Part shown: piece by piece, positions 1 to 5,362 of the stretch
How the letters are laid out: the number at the start of each line of letters is the position of its first letter
Position numbering within the stretch: position 1 is the first letter of the stretch
From: Burkholderiales bacterium
GTDB lineage: Bacteria > Pseudomonadota > Gammaproteobacteria > Burkholderiales > SG8-39
DNA: 10,776 bases
Reading direction: 5' to 3'
Assembly (NCBI GenBank): GCA_016649475.1
Contig: JAENXP010000028.1
Span: 1-10,776 of the forward strand
Translations under genes and position numbers: made by a program
Notes under the pieces: generated by a model
Told to the model about the DNA's origin: nothing
What the model saw: the letters and a program-made list of their open reading frames with translations, nothing else
Database searches by the model: none

Positions 1-457
1 CGCATGCGCCGGTACGCGCCGTCTCGAGAATGACGCTGCGTCCAAGCGCCTCGATAAAGGCGTCCAGCTTCTGCCCGGTGCCGGTAAGTTCGATGGTGTA
101 GGTGTCTTCGGATACGTCGATGATGCGCCCGCGAAAAATATCCGACATGCGCTTCATGTCGTCGCGATCCTTGGCGGTGGCACGCACCTTGATCAGCATC
201 AGTTCGCGCTCAATGTGCGGGGCCTCAAACAGGTCCACTACCTTGACCACTTCGACCAGCTTATTGAGCTGCTTGGTGATCTGCTCGATCACGTCGCCGG
301 AGCCCGAAGTGACGATGGTCATGCGCGACAGCGATTCGTCCTCGGTAGGTGCGACGGTGAGCGACTCGATATTGTAGCCGCGGGCGGAGAACAGCCCCGA
401 AACGCGTGACAGGGCGCCGGCCTCGTTCTCAAGAAGAATGGATATGATGTGTCGCAT
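1..457 (-). CDS. ilvH: Acetolactate synthase small (regulatory) subunit, 3' end cut by window edge
   Basis: This gene encodes the regulatory subunit of acetolactate (acetohydroxyacid) synthase. The subunit raises the activity of the catalytic subunit and gives it valine feedback inhibition in branched-chain amino acid synthesis. The reading frame opens with ATG at 457 (protein start MRHIISILLENEAGALSRV). It stays open for 152 codons to the window edge; the E. coli protein has 163 residues, so only about 10 are missing. An N-terminal ACT domain spans about residues 4-78, with the motif GLFSARGYNIESLTVAPTE at 21-39, followed by the C-terminal IlvH domain (FRGRIIDVSEDTY, 108-120). Residues matching E. 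coli IlvH N11, G14 and N29, where mutations relieve valine inhibition, are all present, so I infer valine sensitivity. The gene lies 37 bases after the ilvI stop on the same strand, so the two are probably cotranscribed. I see no clear Shine-Dalgarno sequence before the ATG. Confidence 0.96.
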   Translation of the reverse strand, partial: MRHIISILLENEAGALSRVSGLFSARGYNIESLTVAPTEDESLSRMTIVTSGSGDVIEQITKQLNKLVEVVKVVDLFEAPHIERELMLIKVRATAKDRDDMKRMSDIFRGRIIDVSEDTYTIELTGTGQKLDAFIEALGRSVILETARTGAC

Positions 458-494
458 GGTTGTCGATATCGGCAATGGGTTGGGCAGCGCTAGC

Positions 495-2201
495 TTACAA
501 TTCTTCGGCCAGGATCATCTCGGTCAGCCCCTTGCCGCCTCCAACCATGGGATAGACATTTTCGGTCTGGTCGGTGATGAAATCCATGAACACGAGCTCG
601 TCGGTGCGCTTGAACGCCTCCTTCAGCGCCGGTTCGACATCGGCGGGTTTGTCGATGCTGATGCCGACATGGCCGTAACTCTCGGCCAGCTTGACGAAAT
701 CGGGCAGCGCATCCATGTAGGACTCTGAATACCGGTTGCCATGGAAAAACTGCTGCCACTGCCGCACCATGCCCATGTAGCGGTTGTTGAGGTTGACGAC
801 CTTGATCGGCAAGCGGTACTGCTTGCAGGTCGACAGTTCCTGGATACACATCTGAAAGCTCGCCTCGCCGGTGACGCACACTACCGACGCGCCGGGATTG
901 GCCAGCTGCGCCCCCATCGCCGCGGGCAATCCGAAGCCCATCGTGCCTAGCCCGCCGGAGTTGATCCAGCGGCGCGGCTTGTCGAACTTGTAGAACTGCG
1001 CCGCCCACATCTGGTGCTGGCCGACGTCGGAAGTGATAATGGCGTCGCCCTTGGTGATTTCGTAGAGTTTCTCCAGAACGAATTGAGGCTTGATGATCTT
1101 GCTTTTGCGGTCGTAGCGCAGGCAGTCCTTGGTCTTCCACAACTTGATCTGTTCCCACCAGGCGCCGAGCGCCTTCGGATCGGGGCGCACCTTGCTCGCA
1201 TCGAGCAGCTTGATCAGGTCGTCGAGCACGTCCGGCACATGGCCCACGATGGGCACGTCCACCCTCACCCGCTTGGAAATCGACGACGGATCGATGTCGA
1301 TGTGAATGATCTTGCGCGGCACCTGGCCAAAATGCGCTGGATCGCCGATAACACGGTCGTCGAAGCGCGCGCCGATGGCAACCAGCACGTCGCAATTCTG
1401 CATCGCCATGTTTGCTTCATAGGTGCCGTGCATGCCCAGCATGCCGACAAAATGCTTGTCCGTTGCCGGAAAACCGCCCAAACCCATGAGCGTGTTGGTG
1501 CAGGGAAATCCCAGCATTTTGACCAACTTCGTCAGTTGCGCCGAGGCGTCAGACAGGATGACGCCGCCGCCGGCGTAAATCATCGGCCGCCTGGCTTCGA
1601 GCAACAGTTGCGCCGCCTTCTTGATCTGGCCCGGATGTCCCTTCACCACCGGATTGTAGGAGCGCATGGAAATCGTTTCGGGATACTCGAACTTGCACTT
1701 GTCGGTGGTCACGTCCTTGGGAATATCGACCAGCACCGGCCCCGGGCGGCCGGTAGAAGCAAGATAGAATGCCTTCTTGATCGTCAGCGCGAGATCCTTG
1801 ACGTCTTTCACCAAGAAATTGTGCTTTACGCACGGACGGGTGATCCCCACTGCATCGCATTCCTGGAACGCGTCCAGCCCGATCGCGTGGGTGGGCACCT
1901 GGCCGGAAATAATCACCATCGGGATCGAATCCATATACGCCGTGGCAATGCCGGTCACGGCATTGGTGACGCCCGGACCCGAGGTCACCAGCGCCACGCC
2001 AACTTTGCGGCTCGAACGCGAATAGCCGTCGGCGGCATGCGTCGCGCCTTGCTCATGCCGCACCAGTACATGCTTGACCTTGTTCTGTTTGAACAACTCG
2101 TCGTAAATGAACAGGACCGCACCGCCGGGATAGCCGAAAACATACTCGACTTTTTCCGCCTGCAAGCACTTTATGAGGATTTCTGCGCCCGATAATTCCA
2201 T
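495..2201 (-). CDS. ilvI: Acetolactate synthase large (catalytic) subunit
   Basis: The product condenses two pyruvates to acetolactate, or pyruvate with 2-oxobutyrate, using thiamine diphosphate (ThDP), Mg2+ and FAD, in the cytoplasm. It is 568 residues long, normal for the family. Three domains follow in order: N-terminal pyrimidine-binding domain (about 1-170) with the catalytic Glu at position 50 (RHEQGATHAADGY) and SGPGVTN at 74-80; central FAD-binding domain (about 190-335) with IGARFDDRV at 276-284; and C-terminal ThDP/Mg domain (about 370-545) with SDVGQHQMW at 391-399. The metal motif usually written GDG...NN reads G445-E446-A447 ... N472-N473. Glu for Asp is, from memory, common in betaproteobacterial homologues, but Ala for the second Gly is odd. 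ATG at 2201 is chosen because the family N-terminus (MELSGAEILIKCL) begins there; the Shine-Dalgarno is weak. The protein fits the IlvI/IlvB type tied to an IlvH partner, which lies directly downstream. Confidence 0.97.
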   Translation of the reverse strand: MELSGAEILIKCLQAEKVEYVFGYPGGAVLFIYDELFKQNKVKHVLVRHEQGATHAADGYSRSSRKVGVALVTSGPGVTNAVTGIATAYMDSIPMVIISGQVPTHAIGLDAFQECDAVGITRPCVKHNFLVKDVKDLALTIKKAFYLASTGRPGPVLVDIPKDVTTDKCKFEYPETISMRSYNPVVKGHPGQIKKAAQLLLEARRPMIYAGGGVILSDASAQLTKLVKMLGFPCTNTLMGLGGFPATDKHFVGMLGMHGTYEANMAMQNCDVLVAIGARFDDRVIGDPAHFGQVPRKIIHIDIDPSSISKRVRVDVPIVGHVPDVLDDLIKLLDASKVRPDPKALGAWWEQIKLWKTKDCLRYDRKSKIIKPQFVLEKLYEITKGDAIITSDVGQHQMWAAQFYKFDKPRRWINSGGLGTMGFGLPAAMGAQLANPGASVVCVTGEASFQMCIQELSTCKQYRLPIKVVNLNNRYMGMVRQWQQFFHGNRYSESYMDALPDFVKLAESYGHVGISIDKPADVEPALKEAFKRTDELVFMDFITDQTENVYPMVGGGKGLTEMILAEEL

Positions 2202-2224
2202 GATTCTCGCTGGGATTTTCCCAA

Positions 2225-2237
2225 AGTGTTGAACACT
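2225..2237. promoter_or_regulatory. 13-base odd palindrome overlapping the ilvI -10 region
   Basis: AGTGTT-G-AACACT is a perfect dyad with 6-base arms and a single central base. It covers most of the proposed ilvI -10 box (2233-2238) and the predicted start of transcription, a typical position for a repressor operator. The binding protein is not known. Confidence 0.35.
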
Positions 2238-2261
2238 AATGCCTGCCCCTCATTTGGTCAA
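2233..2261 (-). promoter_or_regulatory. Probable sigma70 promoter of ilvIH
   Basis: Read on the minus strand, TTGACC (2261-2256) is followed by a 17-base spacer and TAGTGT (2238-2233). The -35 matches the consensus at 5 of 6 positions and the -10 at 3 of 6. Transcription would start near 2226, giving a leader of about 25 bases. That is too short for a classical attenuator, so control is more likely at the promoter or through IlvH. Assigned by eye only. Confidence 0.45.
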
Positions 2262-2270
2262 GATTTTTTT

Positions 2271-2283
2271 GTTGCGGCGCAAC
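2271..2283. promoter_or_regulatory. 13-base odd palindrome upstream of the ilvI -35 region
   Basis: GTTGCG-G-CGCAAC is a perfect dyad with 6-base arms around one base. It lies 9 bases upstream of the proposed ilvI -35 and is preceded on the plus strand by a run of seven T (2264-2270). It has the same geometry as the dyad at 2225-2237 but a different sequence. Its role is not known; a protein-binding site is more likely than a terminator, because no gene ends here. Confidence 0.3.
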
Positions 2284-2324
2284 TTAACGCACGCGACAAT
2301 TGTGAGGCGCGATACCGCGTTAAG
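2283..2324. repeat. 8-base inverted repeat with 26-base spacer in the divergent region
   Basis: CTTAACGC at 2283-2290 is repeated in inverted orientation as GCGTTAAG at 2317-2324, with no mismatch. The half-sites are 34 bases apart centre to centre, close to three helical turns. The right half-site ends 3 bases before the possible -10 box of the sigma operon (2328). The left one shares its first base with the palindrome at 2271-2283. The arrangement would suit a dimer or looping regulator, but no protein is identified. Confidence 0.3.
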
Positions 2325-2327
2325 CAC

Positions 2328-2333
2328 TAGAAT
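2328..2333 (+). promoter_or_regulatory. Possible -10 box of the sigma factor operon
   Basis: TAGAAT matches the TATAAT consensus at 5 of 6 positions. No good -35 hexamer lies 16-18 bases upstream. TTGTGA at 2300-2305 is 22 bases away, which is too far. The operon may need an activator, or may use a promoter type not recognised here, such as one read by its own sigma factor. Confidence 0.25.
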
Positions 2334-2394
2334 TCGGAGCCGACTAGCATATGCTTTGGGACAGGTTCCCGCATGCTCCCTGAACAGCCGTTTC

Positions 2395-2409
2395 GAGGAT
2401 ATCGCCCTG
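2395..2409 (+). promoter_or_regulatory. Shine-Dalgarno and probable CTG start of the sigma gene
   Basis: GAGGA at 2395-2399 stands 7 bases before CTG at 2407-2409, ideal for initiation. No in-frame ATG, GTG or TTG lies between 2359 and the conserved region 2 sequence; the first GTG falls inside it. Confidence 0.5.
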
Positions 2410-2976
2410 GCTTCGCGCAACGAACTTTCCGAGTTTCTGCTCACTGTCGAAAGGCGCGCCTACAAGCAGGCGAGATATGCCGTGCGCGATGAACAAGCGG
2501 CTCTGGACATAGTGCAGGATTCGATGCTGAAGCTGGCGGAAAAATACGGCGCCAAGCCGCCGGCAGAACTGCCAATGCTGTTCCAGCGTATCCTGCAGAA
2601 CACCATCCGCGATTATTATCGCCGCTACAAGGTGCGCGCGACGTGGACAACGCAGTTGTCATCGATTTTGACGGGCAGGAGCGGAGAAGACGAGACGGAT
2701 CCGCTGGAAACTTTGGCGCCTGCCGAAGGCTCGGAACAGGCGCTAGGACCGCCAGATCATCTTGAAAAGTCACAACTTATTGTTTTAATCGAGGACGAAT
2801 TGATAAAATTGCCGCCACGTCAACGCGAAGCCTTCCTGCTGCGTTACTGGGAAGAATTGGACGTTGCCGAAACCGCGCAGGCTATGGGTTGTTCGGAGGG
2901 CAGCGTAAAGACCCATTGCTCGCGCGCGGCGCACACTCTGGCGATCGCACTCAAGCGCAAGGGGGTTACATTATGA
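2407..2976 (+). CDS. ECF-type RNA polymerase sigma factor
   Basis: The product is an alternative sigma factor that would direct RNA polymerase to specific promoters. Two domains are visible, counted from CTG 2407. Sigma region 2 (about residues 9-83) contains VRDEQAALDIVQDSMLKLAE and LFQRILQNTIRDYYRRY. Sigma region 4 (about 130-185) contains LPPRQREAFLLRYWEELDV and the helix-turn-helix AETAQAMGCSEGSVKTHCSR. There is no extra regulatory domain. Start choice: family members begin close to M-A-S-x-x-E-L-S-x-F-L. Here the matching codons are CTG GCT TCG CGC AAC GAA CTT TCC, preceded by GAGGA (2395-2399) at 7-base spacing, so CTG is preferred (189 residues). Alternatives are TTG 2356 and ATG 2239, neither with a Shine-Dalgarno sequence; ATG 2239 would add 56 residues encoded over the ilvI promoter. 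The stop overlaps the next start (ATGA). The gene probably controls, or is controlled by, the three genes after it. Confidence 0.9.
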   Translation: MASRNELSEFLLTVERRAYKQARYAVRDEQAALDIVQDSMLKLAEKYGAKPPAELPMLFQRILQNTIRDYYRRYKVRATWTTQLSSILTGRSGEDETDPLETLAPAEGSEQALGPPDHLEKSQLIVLIEDELIKLPPRQREAFLLRYWEELDVAETAQAMGCSEGSVKTHCSRAAHTLAIALKRKGVTL

Positions 2977-3347
2977 ACGAACGAGAATTCGGCCACCAAA
3001 TCAAGCAACAACTCGACCGGTCGCTGAATCTCGAACCGGCCGCGCGCGACCGGCTGAAGGTCGCGCGCGAGCGGGCCTTGACAGGCCAGCGCGTGACCGA
3101 GCCCGCATTTGCGCTGGCTTGGGTGGACGCCCTTGTCGGGCGCCTGTCGGGCAGTCCTGCATCTGCCAGCATCGCCGTCGCGGGCGCGGGACTGATACTA
3201 GCGCTTGTGGCGCTCCAGTACTGGCAGCGATCGCCGACGGTGGAGGAAATTGCCGATATCGACGCCGCGCTCCTCTCCAGTGAATTGCCGATCAACGCCT
3301 ATCTGGACAAGAGCTTCGATACATGGCTAAAGCGCTCGCAGCCCTGA
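2973..3347 (+). CDS. DUF3619 family single-pass membrane protein (candidate anti-sigma factor)
   Basis: This 124-residue protein belongs by appearance to DUF3619, a family I know mainly from Betaproteobacteria and whose function is not established. The N-terminal 60 residues are charged and helical (MNEREFGHQIKQQLDRSLN). One hydrophobic segment lies at about 64-83. The remaining 40 residues carry the most recognisable family stretch, DIDAALLSSELPINAYLDKS (95-114). Arg/Lys-rich sequence before the hydrophobic segment suggests the N-terminus faces the cytoplasm and the C-terminus the periplasm. The start is firm: AGGGGG (2960-2965) lies 7 bases before ATG 2973, and ATGA overlaps the sigma stop, so translation is coupled. 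The topology and position directly after a sigma gene are those of many anti-sigma factors, but no known anti-sigma domain is recognised, so that role is an inference. Confidence 0.88.
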   Translation: MNEREFGHQIKQQLDRSLNLEPAARDRLKVARERALTGQRVTEPAFALAWVDALVGRLSGSPASASIAVAGAGLILALVALQYWQRSPTVEEIADIDAALLSSELPINAYLDKSFDTWLKRSQP

Positions 3348-3787
3348 CGCTCGGGCTGTGCCTCGCCCTATCCACCTTCGCCACTGCAGCCGACAAAAAG
3401 CAGCCCGAGTGGTCGCAGCTCACGCCTGAACAGCAGCAGATTCTGGCCCCCCTGGCCGGTGAATGGCACAGCTTCGACGATAAACGGCGCAAGAAATGGC
3501 TGCTGACTGCCAAACGCTATCCCAAGATGAAACCGGAACAGCAACAGCGCCTGCAGATGCGGATGCAGGGATGGGCCAAGCTGACTCCGGAGCAGCGCCG
3601 TATCGCGCGCGAGAACTACAAGAAGCTGGAAAAGCAACCTCCGGAAAAGCGCGAAGTGGTGAAGCAGAAGTGGCACGAAGAACAGAAGCTGAAGCAGGCC
3701 AAGCCGAAAAAAGCGCCGCCTGCATCCGCCGCGCCGGACAGCGACAAAACCGCAGCGCCGGCGGCGCCTACCGGCTCTGCACGCTAA
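3323..3787 (+). CDS. DUF3106 family exported protein with LTPEQ repeats
   Basis: This 154-residue protein has an N-terminal signal peptide: hydrophobic core about 4-20 and a probable cleavage site near STFATAA-DKK (22-23). It is therefore expected in the periplasm. The mature part matches DUF3106 by eye: tryptophan- and basic-rich helices with three related motifs, LTPEQ (33-37), MKPEQ (69-73) and LTPEQ (88-92). The core is PEWSQLTPEQQQILAPLAGE and RMQGWAKLTPEQRRIAR. The tail (about 124-154) is rich in Lys, Ala and Pro and looks disordered. The LTPEQ motifs recall the LTxxQ motif of CpxP/Spy periplasmic stress proteins, but I do not claim homology. The start ATG at 3323 lies inside the end of the DUF3619 gene (25-base overlap), so the two are cotranscribed and perhaps translationally coupled. 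Function unknown. Confidence 0.87.
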   Translation: MAKALAALTLGLCLALSTFATAADKKQPEWSQLTPEQQQILAPLAGEWHSFDDKRRKKWLLTAKRYPKMKPEQQQRLQMRMQGWAKLTPEQRRIARENYKKLEKQPPEKREVVKQKWHEEQKLKQAKPKKAPPASAAPDSDKTAAPAAPTGSAR

Positions 3788-3788
3788 C

Positions 3789-4226
3789 GTGCCGGCCGGA
3801 GCCGGCGCGGACGCGCGCACTCTCACTTATCCCAGCATCGGACGGCGGCTCATAAGCATGGTGTATGAGTCGCTGCTCCTCGCCGGCGTCGCGTTCTTTG
3901 CCGCGCTGCTGTTCTTCGGCGCAACCGGTGGTACCCCTGGCGGATGGCTGAGGCAGGCGTTCCAGATCTATCTTTTCCTGGTGATCGGGCTGTATTTCGC
4001 GGGCACCTGGCGTCGCCGCGGACAAACCCTGCCGATGAAAACCTGGAAACTGCGACTGGTCGGCGCAAACGGCCGCAGCATCACCTTGCGCCAGGCAATA
4101 TTGCGTTATGTCTGTGCCTGGCCCTGCCTGGCACTGGGCGGGATCGGCATCCTTTACGCGCCGTTCGACCGCGACCGGCAGTTCCTGCACGACCGGCTGG
4201 CGGGAACGAAGATCGTGAGCGAATGA
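3789..4226 (+). CDS. RDD family integral membrane protein
   Basis: This 145-residue inner-membrane protein matches the RDD family. The N-terminal signature region is SIGRRLISMVYESLLLAG (16-33). Hydrophobic segments lie at about 24-46 and 55-73, with a weaker one at about 108-124. The loop TLPMKTWKLRLVGANG (80-95) and the C-terminal FLHDRLAGTKIV (132-143) are typical. The position where I expect the first conserved Asp, in the first membrane helix, appears to be Glu27. Some RDD proteins have been linked to Na+/H+ antiport, but no specific substrate can be inferred here. GTG at 3789 follows the previous stop by 1 base and gives a full family N-terminus; no Shine-Dalgarno is visible, so reinitiation is likely. 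ATG 3858 would cut off the RR part of the signature. It is the last gene of the sigma operon. Confidence 0.88.
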   Translation: MPAGAGADARTLTYPSIGRRLISMVYESLLLAGVAFFAALLFFGATGGTPGGWLRQAFQIYLFLVIGLYFAGTWRRRGQTLPMKTWKLRLVGANGRSITLRQAILRYVCAWPCLALGGIGILYAPFDRDRQFLHDRLAGTKIVSE

Positions 4227-4288
4227 GGGCAAGGGCGCGCCTGGCCGGTATTCCCCGGCTGTCGCTGCCTGCCTCGGTGCCTGCCGAC
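4227..4288. other. Convergent gap between the sigma operon and lptG
   Basis: The two operons converge with 62 bases between their stops. GCCGG (4244-4248) and CCGGC (4255-4259) can form a 5-base stem with a 6-base loop, but no T run follows on either strand. A true intrinsic terminator is therefore not supported; the stem may still serve as a weak bidirectional stop. Confidence 0.3.
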
Positions 4289-5362
4289 TCACCGCCTTTC
4301 TACCCACCACATCATGGCTATCGCAGCGGTCAGAAACATCACGCTGGGCAGCACGGCGGAGTAGAACGGTGTCCAGCCCTGGATGATGCCGACCGAAGAG
4401 GAAAGGCCGTTCAACAGATGGAAGAGCACCCCTAACATGATGCCGGAAAATATCTTCACTCCCACGCCACCGAGGCGCACGTGCACATACGCAAAAGGCA
4501 GAGCCAGCGCCATCATCACCAGCGTGGCGAAGGGATAGAGCAGTTTTTTCCACATCGCGATCTCGTAACGCTCGGTCTGCTGCCGGTTCTCCGACAGGTG
4601 GCGGGTAAACTGGTACAGATTGATTGCCGACATCTTTTCGGGTTGAACCAGCAGCACTGACAGCAGATCGGGCGTCAACACCGAGTGCCAATCGGTCTGG
4701 GCGAACTTGGACACACTGGTGCCGCTGCTGTCGAAACTGGTCCGCACCACGCGGCTCAAGCTCCAGGTATTGTTTTTCTTGAATTCGCCACGCTCCGCAA
4801 AGCTGATCGAACGCAGGCGGTAATCCTTGTCGAACTCGTAGATCTTGATGCCATTGAGCGAATTGTCGGGCTTGACCTCGCGCACATTGATGAAGCGAAA
4901 GTCGTCCTTTACCCACAGACCGGAGCGGAATTCCTGCGCCACCACCGCACTCATCGCGGCGAGGCGCAACTGCTGCGCAGCGCGCTCCGCGAAAGGCGTG
5001 ACCAATTCGCCAAAGACGAAAGTAAGAACCACGAATATCGCTCCGATGCGCGCCAGCGCCGCACCGGCCGCATACGGCGACAGCCCGGAAATCCGCATCA
5101 CCGTGTATTCGGAATTGGCGGCAAGCTGCGACAAGGCGTAGAGCGTGCCGATCAGCACCGCGATCGGAGCGAGCTCATACACGTGCCCGGGCAAAGACAG
5201 CAGCACGAACAACAATACATGCTGCAAGCGGTAATTGCCCTTGCCCAGATAATTGAGCTCATTGATCAGGTCGAAAAAGGCGAACAGCATCAGGAAAGCG
5301 ACCAGGACCAGCAGGGTCGCCAAGTAGATCTCGCGCGCGAGATATTTTCGCAGCAGGATCAA
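4289..5362 (-). CDS. lptG: LPS export permease subunit LptG
   Basis: LptG is one of the two transmembrane subunits of the LptB2FG ABC transporter, which extracts LPS from the inner membrane and passes it to LptC/LptA. The protein has 357 residues, the family norm. Three hydrophobic helices lie at about 13-33, 60-80 and 100-122. A periplasmic beta-rich domain (about 125-265) follows, with QEFRSGLWVKDDFRFINVRE at 143-162. Three more helices lie at about 273-293, 301-320 and 330-352. The short helix between helices 2 and 3 (NSEYTVMRISGLSP, 83-96) matches the region that contacts LptB. The start is TTG at 5362: AGGAGG lies 5 bases upstream, and the resulting MILLRKYLAREIYLATL is the expected N-terminus. 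TTG overlaps the lptF stop as TTGA, so the genes are coupled. It converges on the RDD gene. LptB is not in this window. Confidence 0.95.
   Translation of the reverse strand: MILLRKYLAREIYLATLLVLVAFLMLFAFFDLINELNYLGKGNYRLQHVLLFVLLSLPGHVYELAPIAVLIGTLYALSQLAANSEYTVMRISGLSPYAAGAALARIGAIFVVLTFVFGELVTPFAERAAQQLRLAAMSAVVAQEFRSGLWVKDDFRFINVREVKPDNSLNGIKIYEFDKDYRLRSISFAERGEFKKNNTWSLSRVVRTSFDSSGTSVSKFAQTDWHSVLTPDLLSVLLVQPEKMSAINLYQFTRHLSENRQQTERYEIAMWKKLLYPFATLVMMALALPFAYVHVRLGGVGVKIFSGIMLGVLFHLLNGLSSSVGIIQGWTPFYSAVLPSVMFLTAAIAMMWWVERR

Noticed and set aside
1014..2195. Long open frame on the plus strand (393 codons)
   Set aside because: It lies antisense to ilvI, which is complete and clearly conserved. 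The His/Arg-rich translation shows no domain.
2239..2406. ATG 2239 as start of the sigma factor
   Set aside because: It has no Shine-Dalgarno, adds 56 residues unlike the family and would place coding sequence over the ilvI promoter and the dyads.
4244..4259. Bidirectional terminator between the RDD gene and lptG
   Set aside because: Only a 5-base GC stem is seen, with no T run on either side. It is kept as a note on the gap, not called as a terminator.
3768..4916. Long open frame on the minus strand (382 codons)
   Set aside because: It runs antisense to the RDD gene and in another frame through lptG. The protein is Arg/Gln-rich without any recognisable domain, as expected for the shadow of a GC-rich gene.
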